Shown piece after piece: positions 8,645-17,540 of a DNA stretch of 32,207 nt. The stretch lies in assembly GCF_017888745.1 (NCBI RefSeq), contig NZ_JAGHFM010000327.1:1-32207 (forward strand). Direction: 5' to 3'. Source of the DNA: Terrisporobacter sp. GTDB taxonomy: Bacteria; Bacillota; Clostridia; Peptostreptococcales; Peptostreptococcaceae. Below the pieces are notes generated by a model. It saw only the letters and a program-made list of their open reading frames with translations, did not search any database and had not been told where the DNA came from. A program made the translations under genes and the position numbers. How positions within the stretch are numbered: position 1 is the first letter of the stretch; the number at the start of each line of letters is the position of its first letter.

Positions 8645-9940
8645 ATGAGATTACATGGAACAATGAAAGTAATAGAAGATACATTATATATAGGAGGGGT
8701 AAGCTCACTTGACTTAGTAAAAAAATATTCTACACCATTATATGTATTTGATGAAGAATTAATAAGAAATAACTGTAAGGATTATGTCACAAGTTTTAAA
8801 GTAAAAGAAAATAAAAATAAAGTGGCTTATGCAGGGAAGGCATTTTTACCTACATATATGTGTAAACTAATAGACGAAGAAGGATTATATTTAGATGTTG
8901 TATCAGGTGGAGAATTATACACTGCTTATAAAGCAGACTTTCCTATGGAAAAAATACTTTTTCATGGAAATAATAAAACATTAGAAGAAATAAAAATGGG
9001 AGTAGATTTTGGTGTAGGTGTATTTGTTGTTGATAATTTCTATGAACTAAGCATATTAGAAAAAATATGTGCAGAAAAAAATATAATTCAAAATATATAT
9101 TTTAGAATTACTCCTGGTATAGAAGCTCATACACATGAATATATAAAAACAGGTCAAATAGATTCTAAATTTGGATTTGCACTAATTAATGGAGATTTTC
9201 ATGTGGCTATAGAAAATTTAAAAAAACATAAGCATATTAACTTAATAGGGTTGCATGCACATATAGGATCTCAAATATTTCAAGTTGAACCTTTTGAACA
9301 AGAAGTAGAAGTTATGCTAGAGTTGGTTAAAGATTTAAAAGATAATCATAATATAGATATTATAGAGTTAGATTTTGGTGGTGGAATAGGTGTATATTAT
9401 GTGGAAGGTGATGAGCCTAAAACTATCAAAGAATATTGTGAAGCTATAATAAATAAATGTGAAGAAAAATGTAAAGAACTGAAGATAAATGTACCAACTT
9501 TAATTATAGAACCAGGAAGATCATTAGTAGCAAATGCAGGAAGTACATTATATTCAATTGGATCTATAAAGGAAATAAAAGATGTAAGAATATATGTAAG
9601 CGTTGATGGAGGTATGACAGATAATATAAGACCATCTTTATATCAAGCTGGATATGAGTGTGCTATTGTAAATAAAATGAATAGTACTACTAAAAAACAT
9701 AATGTAACAATAGCTGGAAAATGCTGTGAAAGTGGAGATATACTAATATCAAATACAGATGTATTGGATATAGAAAGTGGAGATATATTAATTACAACTT
9801 CAACAGGTGCATATGGTTATTCTATGGCATCAAACTATAATAAAATTCCTAAAAATCCAGTAGTATTTGTTAACAAAAATGAAGATAGATTAGTATGTAA
9901 AAGACAAAGTTATGATGACTTACTATCATTAGAGTTATAA
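8645..9940 (+). CDS. lysA: Diaminopimelate decarboxylase
   Basis: The 431-aa product is a PLP enzyme of the alanine racemase-fold decarboxylase family, converting meso-diaminopimelate to L-lysine as the last step of the pathway. Diagnostic segments: the PLP lysine in VAYAGKAFLP, the HAHIGSQIF motif, the Gly-rich DFGGGIGV phosphate loop, EPGRSLVANAG, and the substrate/PLP motif CCESGDIL. The start at 8645 is preceded by CAGGGGGC; the ORF-track start at 8606 lies inside lysC and has no ribosome binding site. It is second in the riboswitch-controlled lysC-lysA operon and is followed by a terminator. Confidence 0.97.
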   Translation: MRLHGTMKVIEDTLYIGGVSSLDLVKKYSTPLYVFDEELIRNNCKDYVTSFKVKENKNKVAYAGKAFLPTYMCKLIDEEGLYLDVVSGGELYTAYKADFPMEKILFHGNNKTLEEIKMGVDFGVGVFVVDNFYELSILEKICAEKNIIQNIYFRITPGIEAHTHEYIKTGQIDSKFGFALINGDFHVAIENLKKHKHINLIGLHAHIGSQIFQVEPFEQEVEVMLELVKDLKDNHNIDIIELDFGGGIGVYYVEGDEPKTIKEYCEAIINKCEEKCKELKINVPTLIIEPGRSLVANAGSTLYSIGSIKEIKDVRIYVSVDGGMTDNIRPSLYQAGYECAIVNKMNSTTKKHNVTIAGKCCESGDILISNTDVLDIESGDILITTSTGAYGYSMASNYNKIPKNPVVFVNKNEDRLVCKRQSYDDLLSLEL

Positions 9941-9957
9941 TAATAAATATAGAAATT

Positions 9958-9998
9958 TAAAGCCATTTATTGAATATTATCAATAAATGGCTTTTTAA
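9958..9998 (+). terminator. Terminator of the lysC-lysA operon
   Basis: AGCCATTTATTGA pairs perfectly with TCAATAAATGGCT over a 6-base loop, then TTTTT. Confidence 0.9.
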
Positions 9999-10068
9999 GT
10001 GAGAAAACTAAATTGAGAATTATAATAATATATTAAATATGCAAATATAATTATAGAGATTATTTTAA

Positions 10069-10096
10069 TAGACAAGATTAAACTTTATGGTAAACT
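10069..10096 (+). promoter_or_regulatory. Promoter of the small lipoprotein gene
   Basis: TAGACA and TAAACT at 16-base spacing, with an extended -10 (TGG before TAAACT), about 30 bases upstream of the start codon. Confidence 0.5.
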
Positions 10097-10123
10097 ATAT
10101 ATAATAAAATAGGGAGGATTTTA

Positions 10124-10498
10124 ATGAAAATAAAATTATTAACAATATTAATATTTATAATACTTACTTTTACTGGTTGTTCTAAATCATCTGAAAGTAA
10201 TCTTCTAAATGAAGCAAAAGATAAATTAGAAAATTATGAATACAAATCTGCTATGACTATATTATCACAGATAATCAATGAAGATGGTAACAACGATGAA
10301 GCTAGAGCAATGTATATACAAGCTAGGAAGATGTTTAATGCACAGCAGTATGAATCAAACAATGATTTTGAAAAGGCTATTAAAGAATTAGAAGATATTG
10401 TAGATATAAATAATGGTTCCAAGTTAATAAAAAAAGAAGCTATAAACAAAAAATCTGAGTTAGAAAAGCTACAGGAAGAAAAAGAAAAAAATTTTTAA
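10124..10498 (+). CDS. Small lipoprotein with TPR-like helices, probably frameshifted
   Basis: The 124-aa product begins with a lipoprotein signal peptide (MKIKLLTILIFIILTF) and a lipobox ending TFTGC, so it should be exported and anchored in the membrane through Cys19. The mature part is helical with TPR-like pairs (LLNEAKDKLENYEYKSAMTI and similar), followed by a Lys/Glu-rich coiled segment. AGGGAGG precedes the ATG. The frame ends at an A7-T5 tract, and coding-like sequence of the same charged composition continues in the +1 frame, so the present stop is probably caused by a one-base indel. The function is unknown; the next gene encodes a polytopic membrane protein that could be a partner. 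Confidence 0.75.
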   Translation: MKIKLLTILIFIILTFTGCSKSSESNLLNEAKDKLENYEYKSAMTILSQIINEDGNNDEARAMYIQARKMFNAQQYESNNDFEKAIKELEDIVDINNGSKLIKKEAINKKSELEKLQEEKEKNF

Positions 10499-10721
10499 CA
10501 AAAAATATAATGACAAAGAATCTTCAAAAGAGCATATTAATAAGATTGAATATGAAATAAAAAACAACTATAAAGAAGAGCGAAAAGAAGAAGAGCCTAA
10601 AGACGGAGCTGATTCTAAAGAAAATAATAATGCAGAAAATATATAATAAAAACCTAGTGAAGACACAAATACTCTAGAACAAGGGAATATGAATCAAGGA
10701 AATAATATTGAAGAGAATTAA
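10497..10721 (+). pseudogene. Out-of-frame C-terminal remnant of the lipoprotein
   Basis: In the +1 frame relative to the lipoprotein, translation reads NKKYNDKESSKEHINKIEYE and stays Lys/Glu-rich until TAATAA at 10644-10649. The same frame then continues KPSEDTNTLEQGNMNQGNN to a stop at 10719. The composition resembles the charged tail of a lipoprotein and no start codon or ribosome binding site is present, so it looks like a tail cut off by a frameshift and then by a second lesion. Confidence 0.5.
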
Positions 10722-10843
10722 AAATGTTTATATCTGTAAAATAGATATATAAATAATAATTTAGGTAACATATATAATATTGTTACATAATAAAAAGTTT
10801 TACAATTTAGTTAAAGATTTTTGGACATTACACAAAATACAAC
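10722..10843. other. AT-rich spacer with a short inverted repeat
   Basis: Between the lipoprotein remnant and the membrane protein lies GTAACA...TGTTAC (10765-10786) around a TATAAT-like core. It may mark a promoter/operator for the downstream gene. Nothing else is evident. Confidence 0.3.
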
Positions 10844-12442
10844 ATGATAGGAGGAATCTTTATCGACGTTAATATTAGAGATATAAGGCAAGTTTCAAAT
10901 AACTTGTGCAAAGAAAATTTAAATACACATATAATTATCACTTTAGTTATAACGGCTATTACAATGAGTTTTGAGGCAATATTCCATATAGGTCATGATT
11001 ATAGTGTTTATCCTATATCTAAAGAAGCAATATATTTTATGTTTCAACATTTTATAATATCTTATATAATATCTACTAGTATGAGAAACCATGAATATTC
11101 TGCTAAAGAAGTATTTAAAGAGTTTTTGTCTAAAATTACTCAGGTAGTACTTACAGGATTGGTTGTTTCTATTTTATCTTTTGGACTTATTTTTATAATA
11201 AATCAATTGTCCAAAGTATTAAGTGTATTATTATCTTATTTTGCAGCTTCTTTTGGAATGGAGTATGCAGATAATATTATTGAATTTATAGTTATAACAG
11301 GATCTTACTTATTTTCTATAATCGTATATTCCTTAATACCTGTATTATCTGCTTGTATACTATCTAATGACACAGAACACAAATTAAATGCTTTTAGTAT
11401 TTTTATAGAAAGTGAAATATTAGTAAATAGGAGATTAATAGAATACGTAATATATTTTATAAGTAGTAAACTTATTGTTTTTTCTTTATTATCTTATATT
11501 GCAAAATTATATATAGAAAATTCGCCAATTTACTTATTAATAATACTATATCCTATATCAATTATGTTAGAAATATATGCTGAAATATACATATTAAACT
11601 TTTTCATGCATATAGGAGATAAGCATGTATATAATATTCCAATTGATACTATTATGAAGTTTAATCATGCTAAGTATGAAATTGATATTTTGTTTAAGAA
11701 AAAATTTGGTGAGGTTGGTTTAAAGTCACTATCACTTACTTTAATTTATACGTTAGTATTTATGGTAATAAGAAGTTTTTTATTAGATTCTTTTAAATAT
11801 AATGATTTGATGCAAGATATAACAAGAGTAATGCTCGATGTTATACAGTTTGGTCTTATACTTAGAGCAATTAATAAGTCTATGAAATATCCAGATTACA
11901 ATACTAAAGAAATTGTTACTATGAATATAAAAAGTGTCTTATATATCATACCGGTTTCAATATTTGTTGGAATAACATCAGTATTATTTTTCAGACCATT
12001 ATTAGATTTTTTTAATAAACAATTAATATTATTTGAAAAAATATTAGAATCTCCAGTTTTTATGGTAATAGGAGTGCTGGTTTGGATATTTATAATGTAC
12101 ACTATAGTAATTATCACTGAAATGGTAATTATATCAATATATGGTATTGAAATTTATAGACATGATGAATTAAACCCAATAAAAGAATTAATTAAAAGTA
12201 ATGAGATGCTAACTGGCAAAAAAGTTAACTTTTTTAAATTTATGGTTGTACATGTCTTTGATATAATTTTATGGATATCAATATTACAATTTTTATCCAC
12301 TATCATATTACCAGGAGACATAGCAACAGTAGTAGAGTATAGTATATTTATATTAAAAGCCGTGTTTATAGCTAAATCAGCTTTAGGTATTTTAATATTT
12401 ATGCCTGAAAGCATGGATGATTATATGTCTAATAGCAATTAG
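10844..12442 (+). CDS. Polytopic membrane protein of unknown function
   Basis: The 532-aa product is strongly hydrophobic, with about ten probable membrane helices in several blocks (for example IIITLVITAITMSFEAIF, VVLTGLVVSILSFGLIFII, YIIPVSIFVGITSVLFF, MVIGVLVWIFIMYTIVIIT). I recognise no transporter or enzyme motif. The start is odd. The ORF-track ATG at 10844 has no ribosome binding site and overlaps a perfect AGGAGG (10849-10854); exactly 7 bases after that site comes ATC at 10862, where ATG would be expected, giving a protein that begins IDVNIRDIRQ. The real start may be this ATC, a mutated ATG, or the 10844 ATG. It lies behind the lipoprotein and ends at its own terminator. Confidence 0.7.
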   Translation: MIGGIFIDVNIRDIRQVSNNLCKENLNTHIIITLVITAITMSFEAIFHIGHDYSVYPISKEAIYFMFQHFIISYIISTSMRNHEYSAKEVFKEFLSKITQVVLTGLVVSILSFGLIFIINQLSKVLSVLLSYFAASFGMEYADNIIEFIVITGSYLFSIIVYSLIPVLSACILSNDTEHKLNAFSIFIESEILVNRRLIEYVIYFISSKLIVFSLLSYIAKLYIENSPIYLLIILYPISIMLEIYAEIYILNFFMHIGDKHVYNIPIDTIMKFNHAKYEIDILFKKKFGEVGLKSLSLTLIYTLVFMVIRSFLLDSFKYNDLMQDITRVMLDVIQFGLILRAINKSMKYPDYNTKEIVTMNIKSVLYIIPVSIFVGITSVLFFRPLLDFFNKQLILFEKILESPVFMVIGVLVWIFIMYTIVIITEMVIISIYGIEIYRHDELNPIKELIKSNEMLTGKKVNFFKFMVVHVFDIILWISILQFLSTIILPGDIATVVEYSIFILKAVFIAKSALGILIFMPESMDDYMSNSN

Positions 12443-12443
12443 T

Positions 12444-12480
12444 AAAAAAAGAAATCATATTTTATGATTTCTTTTTTTAT
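12444..12480 (+). terminator. Terminator after the polytopic membrane protein
   Basis: AAAAAAAGAAATCAT pairs perfectly with ATGATTTCTTTTTTT over a 5-base loop. Confidence 0.88.
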
Positions 12481-12897
12481 TTAAGCATATAGATTTTTCC
12501 ATTGTGATTAATTGATTTTCTACAAAATTATTACTTAAACCTATAAAAATATTGTATCTAATTCATTTCATTATAACATATAAAAAACTTTTCTCTGAAG
12601 AGATTTTTAGAATGAACAGTCTCTTAAATATTATAATAAATCTTAGTTAATTATATACTTTTAATATTCATGAGTATTTTACTCATAAATTCTAAAATCA
12701 TAATTAAATTTTTATAGAAGCACCTAAGAATATATCTAGATAAAAGTTTAAATTAAAATTATTATATATCTTTTCAAGAAGGATTATTTTTATTATTTAG
12801 GAAATAATAACTTATGTAATTATGGTTATATAAAAAGTTTACAATAATAATATTAAGTATCATTTAAATAAGACTAAAGACAGCGGAGGTATATTAT
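12481..12897. other. Intergenic region upstream of the BMP lipoprotein
   Basis: About 415 bases without a gene. It holds two small inverted repeats (AAGAGA...TCTCTT near 12597-12625 and ATGAGTATTTTACTCAT at 12669-12685) and a possible extended -10 (TGGTTATAT near 12823). I looked for a purine riboswitch, which would suit a nucleoside-binding protein, and did not find its conserved core. Confidence 0.4.
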
Positions 12898-13935
12898 ATG
12901 AAATCTAGAAAAATTTTAATATTATTTATGACATTTATTGTGGGAGTATCTTCATTTACTGGATGTTCTAGAAAAACAAATCAAGAAGCAACAAATAATA
13001 ATTATACTATAGCTATGATTACTGATGTTGCAGGTGTTAATGATCACTCATTTAACCAATCTGCATGGGAGGGTCTTCAAAAAGCTAAAAAAGACTTAGG
13101 GGTGAATATAAAATATCTAGAATCAAAACAAGATGCAGATTACACTACAAACGTTGAAACATTAGTTGATGAAGAGGTAGATTTGATATTAGGTGTTGGT
13201 TCGAAGTTAGCTCCAACTATAGAACAAGCAGCAAAAGATTATCCTGAACAAAAATTTATAATTGTTGATGAGACTTTTGAAGAAGTACCATCAAATGTTG
13301 AATCCGTATTATTTAATGCGGAACAATCTGCATTTTTGGTAGGTCTAATAGCTGGAAAAGTAACAAAAACAAATAATGTTGGATTTATTGGTGGAATGAA
13401 ACTAGCCGTTATAGATACATTTAAATATGGATATATGGCAGGTGTTAAAACAGCAAATTCTGCATGTGAAATTCAAACTCAATATGCAAATTCATTCACC
13501 GACCAAGCTAAAGGAAAAGCAATTGCAACACAAATGATGTCGAATGGAGCAGATACAATATTTATAGCTGGAGGAGATGTTGGTACTGGAGCTATAGAAG
13601 CAGTTAAAGAAGCAGGAAAATATGCTATAGGTGTTGATAGAGACCAAAGCGATTTAGCTCCTGATAATGTGTTAACTTCTGCAATAAAAAGAGTAGATGT
13701 AGGAGTGTATGAATCTGTAAAAGATTTTATAGAAGGAAAATTTGAGGGTGGATCTACAACTATTTATGGATTAGGAGAAGAAGCTGTTGGAATACCAGAT
13801 ACAACTTCAAAATTAGTTTCACAGGATATAATAAACTATGTAAATAGTGAAAAGAAAAAACTAGAAAATGATGAAATAAAGGTACCAAAAACTGAAGAAG
13901 GATATAATGAATTTTTAAAGACTTTAAACAAATAA
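12898..13935 (+). CDS. BMP-family (PnrA/Med-like) substrate-binding lipoprotein
   Basis: The 345-aa protein belongs to the basic membrane protein family (PF02608), periplasmic-binding-fold lipoproteins that mostly bind purine nucleosides for an ABC importer. It has a signal peptide and lipobox (SSFTGC), the family opening IAMITDVAGVNDHSFNQSAWEG, and FIGGMKLAVIDTFKYGYMAGV and GGDVGTGAIEA typical of the ligand pocket. GGAGG precedes the ATG. No ABC ATPase or permease genes are adjacent, so the rest of the transporter must be elsewhere or this is an orphan receptor. The ligand is inferred from the family only. Confidence 0.92.
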   Translation: MKSRKILILFMTFIVGVSSFTGCSRKTNQEATNNNYTIAMITDVAGVNDHSFNQSAWEGLQKAKKDLGVNIKYLESKQDADYTTNVETLVDEEVDLILGVGSKLAPTIEQAAKDYPEQKFIIVDETFEEVPSNVESVLFNAEQSAFLVGLIAGKVTKTNNVGFIGGMKLAVIDTFKYGYMAGVKTANSACEIQTQYANSFTDQAKGKAIATQMMSNGADTIFIAGGDVGTGAIEAVKEAGKYAIGVDRDQSDLAPDNVLTSAIKRVDVGVYESVKDFIEGKFEGGSTTIYGLGEEAVGIPDTTSKLVSQDIINYVNSEKKKLENDEIKVPKTEEGYNEFLKTLNK

Positions 13936-13945
13936 TGTCTATATT

Positions 13946-13988
13946 AGCCTTATTAAGATTATATTTTATCTTGATGAGGCTTTTATTT
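13946..13988 (+). terminator. Terminator after the BMP lipoprotein
   Basis: AGCCTTATTAAGAT pairs with ATCTTGATGAGGCT (two G-U pairs) over an 8-base loop, followed by TTTTATTTT. Confidence 0.75.
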
Positions 13989-14059
13989 TCTACAATATAA
14001 ATTAACAACAAACTGAAAACTATATATACATAATCATATTTTTATTTTATTTTGATATA

Positions 14060-14068
14060 TGGTAAAAT
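14060..14068 (+). promoter_or_regulatory. Extended -10 of the 175-aa protein gene
   Basis: TATGGTAAAAT is an extended -10, the same form as at 3980 and close to that at 10087. The -35 is poor, as extended -10 promoters tolerate. Confidence 0.45.
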
Positions 14069-14103
14069 GAACTTTATTAATTAAGTTTTAAAGGAGGATG
14101 AAA

Positions 14104-14631
14104 ATGACCCAATTTATAAGTAAAGAAAAGATATTTGCAAATGCAACCCAATTAACAGAAATATTATTAGTAAGTTCAAATTATGAAGATTTTCATCAAA
14201 AACTAGTAAGTAGTAATTTAGATTATAAAGAAAGCAAAACATATGAGTTAGCTACAAGTGGATTTATTGATTTTAATCACCACTTATATGAAGATATAAA
14301 TCATATGAATTCTATCAGCACAGGTTTATATTTGGAAAGATCTTTAGTTACTTTTAGAATATTCATATGGTCTTCTGTTGGAGAAGGTTTTGAAATATTT
14401 AAGCATGTACTTAGAGGAGTGGAAATAAATAATTTAAAAACTATAGAAGATATTAGAGAATATATTTTTAAATGTGTAAACGAGCTTGAGCAAGGGATAG
14501 TAAAAACCTATAATATGAGTTTAGAAAAATCTTTTGAACAATTTGGAAAAGGAATAGAAAATAAAAAATTACCTTTACCTAGTATATTAAGTTGTATAAC
14601 TATAGAAAATAATTTACAAGATTTTAGATAA
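14104..14631 (+). CDS. Hypothetical protein, 175 aa
   Basis: AGGAGG at 14092-14097 is 6 bases from the ATG at 14104 and 0 bases from the ATG at 14098, so 14104 is chosen. The product is soluble, mixed helix and strand, without signal peptide, membrane segment or cysteine motif. A central segment (YLERSLVTFRIFIWSSVGEGFEIF) is more hydrophobic. I do not recognise a family. It is transcribed alone between its own promoter and terminator. Confidence 0.65.
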   Translation: MTQFISKEKIFANATQLTEILLVSSNYEDFHQKLVSSNLDYKESKTYELATSGFIDFNHHLYEDINHMNSISTGLYLERSLVTFRIFIWSSVGEGFEIFKHVLRGVEINNLKTIEDIREYIFKCVNELEQGIVKTYNMSLEKSFEQFGKGIENKKLPLPSILSCITIENNLQDFR

Positions 14632-14670
14632 TAATATTTATTAAAAAATAGATAAAAATTAAAATCTTTA

Positions 14671-14706
14671 TAAAGAAAGGGAATTTATATACCTTTCTTT
14701 TTTGTT
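14671..14706 (+). terminator. Terminator after the 175-aa protein
   Basis: AAAGAAAGG pairs with CCTTTCTTT over an 11-base loop, with TTTT following. Confidence 0.7.
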
Positions 14707-14810
14707 AAATAAGGATACATATACATTGACAATAATTAAAATTAAATATAAGATAAAGTAACTAATTTTAGAAAATAACAAAAATAAAATAATAGATTTA
14801 GAGGAAAAAA

Positions 14811-15548
14811 ATGAGAAATATAAAAATGATAGTACAATACGATGGTAGTAATTTTAAAGGATTTCAAAGATTAAAAGATAATGATAATACAATACAAGGA
14901 AAAATAGAAGATGTTTTATGCAAACTTACTAATGAAAAAATTGAAATAATAGGTTCTGGAAGAACAGATATGGGTGTACACGCCATAGGGCAAACTGTAA
15001 ATTTTAAAACTAATTCGAAAGAATCAGTTGAAAGGATTCAAAAATATCTTTATAATTATTTACCTGAGTCAATAGTAATAAAAAGTATTGAGGAAGTAAA
15101 TGATAGATTTCATTCTAGATATAATGCAAAATCAAAGACATATTTATATAAAATAGATAATAATAAATTCCATAATCCTTTTAATAGAAAATACTCTTAT
15201 CATATAGATAAGTTATTAAATTTAGAACTTATGAAAGAAGGAAGTAAGTATTTAATAGGAGAACATGATTTTTCAAGCTTTGCATCATCGAGATCAAAGA
15301 AAAAAAGTCATGTAAGAACAATTCAATCAATTAGTATTCAACAGGAAAATGATTTAATAGAAATTTATGTTCAAGGTGATGGTTTCTTGTATAATATGGT
15401 TAGAATTATAGTAGGAACTTTGGTAGATGTAGGATTAGGGAAAATAAGTCCGGAAGAAGTAAAAACTATATTAGAAGCTAAAGATAGAAAAATTGCTTGT
15501 GATACTGCACCAGCTAAAGGATTATTTTTATATAAAGTTCAGTATTAA
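14811..15548 (+). CDS. truA: tRNA pseudouridine synthase A
   Basis: The 245-aa product is TruA, which isomerises uridines 38-40 in the anticodon arm of many tRNAs. The catalytic aspartate is in GSGRTDMGVHA (about residues 45-55), and the family segments YDGSNFKGFQ, FHSRYNA, HDFSSFA and GDGFLYNMVRIIVGTL are present. Length is normal. AGAGG precedes the ATG at 14811. It appears to be a single gene; in many Firmicutes truA sits with ecfT or rplM, which is not the case here. Confidence 0.96.
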   Translation: MRNIKMIVQYDGSNFKGFQRLKDNDNTIQGKIEDVLCKLTNEKIEIIGSGRTDMGVHAIGQTVNFKTNSKESVERIQKYLYNYLPESIVIKSIEEVNDRFHSRYNAKSKTYLYKIDNNKFHNPFNRKYSYHIDKLLNLELMKEGSKYLIGEHDFSSFASSRSKKKSHVRTIQSISIQQENDLIEIYVQGDGFLYNMVRIIVGTLVDVGLGKISPEEVKTILEAKDRKIACDTAPAKGLFLYKVQY

Positions 15549-15616
15549 TTTTAAAATTATAGAGGAATATAATTTATCTCTATTAACTTAAAAATATTAA
15601 AAAAATATTTGATTGC

Positions 15617-15645
15617 TTGACAAAATAATAGTTTTAAACTACTAT
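15617..15645 (+). promoter_or_regulatory. Promoter of the argG T-box transcript
   Basis: TTGACA and TACTAT at 17-base spacing, just upstream of the T-box leader. Confidence 0.85.
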
Positions 15646-15651
15646 TTAAAC

Positions 15652-15902
15652 ATATTTAATTAAATACTATAAATTCTATGAAAAAGAAAAGTAACTTAAG
15701 GATGTTTTATAGAGAGTTGGGGATGGTGGAAGCCTGATGAATAGATTTAAGTGAATAGAGCTTTTGAGAAGATTTTGGGAAATTTAAGTATCTTAATCGG
15801 TGGCCTTGCCTTAAAAGGAAGAGTGAATAAGTTTAACTTATTAATTAGAGTGGTAACGCGGATAATATTCGTCTCTTGGTAATTCCAAGAGGCGTTTTTT
15901 AT
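15652..15902 (+). promoter_or_regulatory. T-box leader of argG, probable arginine (AGA) specifier
   Basis: The leader shows AGAGAGTTGG, the Stem I apical loop GGTGGAAG, and the T-box bulge in AGAGTGGTAACGCGG (15847-15861), followed by the terminator GTCTCTTGG...CCAAGAGGC and a T6 run. A triplet AGA at 15743-15745 in the context AGATTTAAG lies on the 3' side of Stem I. The argF leader has the same triplet in the same context, so it is the likely specifier codon for uncharged tRNA-Arg. Uncharged tRNA-Arg should promote antitermination and switch argG on. Confidence 0.93.
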
Positions 15903-15942
15903 TACTTAAAAATAGTTTGATTATAAAAAGGGGGATTAAAAA

Positions 15943-17145
15943 ATGAAAGAAAAAGTTATTTTAGCATACTCAGGAGGACTTGATACATCAATAATAATAC
16001 CATGGTTAAAAGAAAATTATGATATAGATGTAATAGCAGTTTGTGCAAATGTAGGTCAAGATGATGATATGGAACAAATACATGAAAAAGCAATAGCTAG
16101 TGGAGCTATAAAAGCATATTGTGAAGATTTAAAAGAAGAATTTATAACTACTACAATATATGCAGCAATAAAATCTGAAGCTAAATATGAAGGAAGATAT
16201 TTACTTGGAACTGCTCTTGCAAGACCTATAATAGCAAAGAAATTAGTTGATATAGCTCATAAAGAAGGTGCTAAATATATTTGTCATGGATGTACAGGAA
16301 AAGGAAATGATCAAGTAAGATTTGAAGGAACAATAGCTGCTTTAGATCCAGATATAAAAGTTATAGCTCCATGGAGAATGTGGGATATTAAATCAAGAGA
16401 AGATGCTATTGATTATGCTAATGAGCATAATATTCCAGTTGTAGCAACTAAGAAAAAAATATATTCAGTAGATGATAACTTATTCCATGTTTCTACTGAA
16501 GGTGGAGATATAGAATCTCTAGAAAATGAACATAAAAAAGATATTTACAAAAAAACTATGGATCCTTTAGATGCATGTAATACTCCAGAATATGTAAATA
16601 TTTACTTTGAGCAAGGAATACCTAAAAAAGTTAATGATGAAGAATTGTCACCTGTTGAGTTATTAGAAAAATTAGATAAATTGGGATGTAAACATGGTAT
16701 AGGTATAGTAGAAATATTAGAAAATAGACTAGTGGGAATGAAATCAAGAGGTATATATGAGACTCCAGGAGGGGAAATATTATATGCAGCTCATAATTTT
16801 TTAGAAAGTGCTACATTAGATAAAGATTCTCTTCATTTAAAACAAAAATTATCATTAGAATATGCTGATTTAATTTATAATGGTAAATGGTATTCAAAAG
16901 CATGTAAATCAATAAGTGCATTTATGGATGAAACTCAAAAAAATGTGACTGGTAGTGTTAAATTAAGATTATATAAAGGTAATATAAAGCCTGCTGGTAT
17001 ATTTACAGATAATGCCTTATACGATGAAAGTATCTCGTCATTTGGAGATAGCGAGTTATATGATCATAAGGATGCTGAAGGATTTATAAATTTATTTACT
17101 CTTCCATTAAAAATAAATGCAATGAAAGTAAATAAGTTAAAGTAA
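15943..17145 (+). CDS. argG: Argininosuccinate synthase
   Basis: The 400-aa enzyme joins citrulline and aspartate using ATP to form argininosuccinate. It starts with the PP-loop ATP pyrophosphatase motif ([10 protein letters not shown], residues 8-17), and the family segments [15 protein letters not shown] and [11 protein letters not shown] are present. Length matches the family. AAAGGGGGATT precedes the ATG. Expression is under the arginine T-box just upstream. Unusually, argH does not follow; the next genes are a pseudouridine synthase and a methyltransferase beyond a terminator, so argininosuccinate lyase must be encoded elsewhere or be missing. Confidence 0.97.
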   Translation: MKEKVILAYSGGLDTSIIIPWLKENYDIDVIAVCANVGQDDDMEQIHEKAIASGAIKAYCEDLKEEFITTTIYAAIKSEAKYEGRYLLGTALARPIIAKKLVDIAHKEGAKYICHGCTGKGNDQVRFEGTIAALDPDIKVIAPWRMWDIKSREDAIDYANEHNIPVVATKKKIYSVDDNLFHVSTEGGDIESLENEHKKDIYKKTMDPLDACNTPEYVNIYFEQGIPKKVNDEELSPVELLEKLDKLGCKHGIGIVEILENRLVGMKSRGIYETPGGEILYAAHNFLESATLDKDSLHLKQKLSLEYADLIYNGKWYSKACKSISAFMDETQKNVTGSVKLRLYKGNIKPAGIFTDNALYDESISSFGDSELYDHKDAEGFINLFTLPLKINAMKVNKLK

Positions 17146-17160
17146 AATATTTAAATTATA

Positions 17161-17200
17161 TAGGAGTAAGCTCATAATATTATGTGTTTACTCTTTTTAT
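17161..17200 (+). terminator. Terminator after argG
   Basis: GAGTAA...TTACTC encloses an inner CATA/TATG pairing and is followed by TTTTTAT. The stem is imperfect but well placed. Confidence 0.6.
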
Positions 17201-17540
17201 ATTTTAAGAAATTATAAATTATATTAATTATGGATAATTTATAATCCAAACTGATAAATTTGAGCAACAGGCAAAGCCCTTGGTGATATGAAGTGGAGCG
17301 CTCAGGCAATGGTTCAAGCGAAGTAAATTTTTTTTATTTACTATTGATAATTTAGAATTTAATAAGAATAAGAGTTATTATATATATAGTAATACTAATT
17401 AAAATAGAATAAAATTAAAGCTTTATAATAAAAATACATATATATATAGAAAAATTATCTTGTAGAAATTTGATACATATATTAGTATTTACTATGGACA
17501 CAATTAAAATTGAAATATTCAATAGTGAAAAGGAGAACAA
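17201..17540. other. Intergenic region with an isolated GC-rich element
   Basis: This gap is AT-rich except for about 65 bases (17261-17326) near 50% GC, containing GGCAAAGCC, GAGCGCTC and GGTTCAAGCG. It is followed by the hairpin AGTAAAT/ATTTACT around a T-rich loop. One frame reads ATGKALGDMKWSAQAMVQAK to a stop, but it has no start codon. I cannot decide between a small RNA, a decayed riboswitch and a fragment of a lost gene. Confidence 0.35.

Noticed and set aside
12481-12897. Purine riboswitch before the BMP lipoprotein
   Set aside because: The conserved purine-aptamer core and its two loop motifs could not be found.
17261-17326. Intact glycine riboswitch
   Set aside because: Only two short pieces resemble the conserved core, the flanking P1 pairing is missing, and no glycine-related gene follows.
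17241-17345. tRNA gene suggested by GGTTCAAGC
   Set aside because: A T-loop-like string is present but no acceptor, D-arm or anticodon stem can be paired around it.
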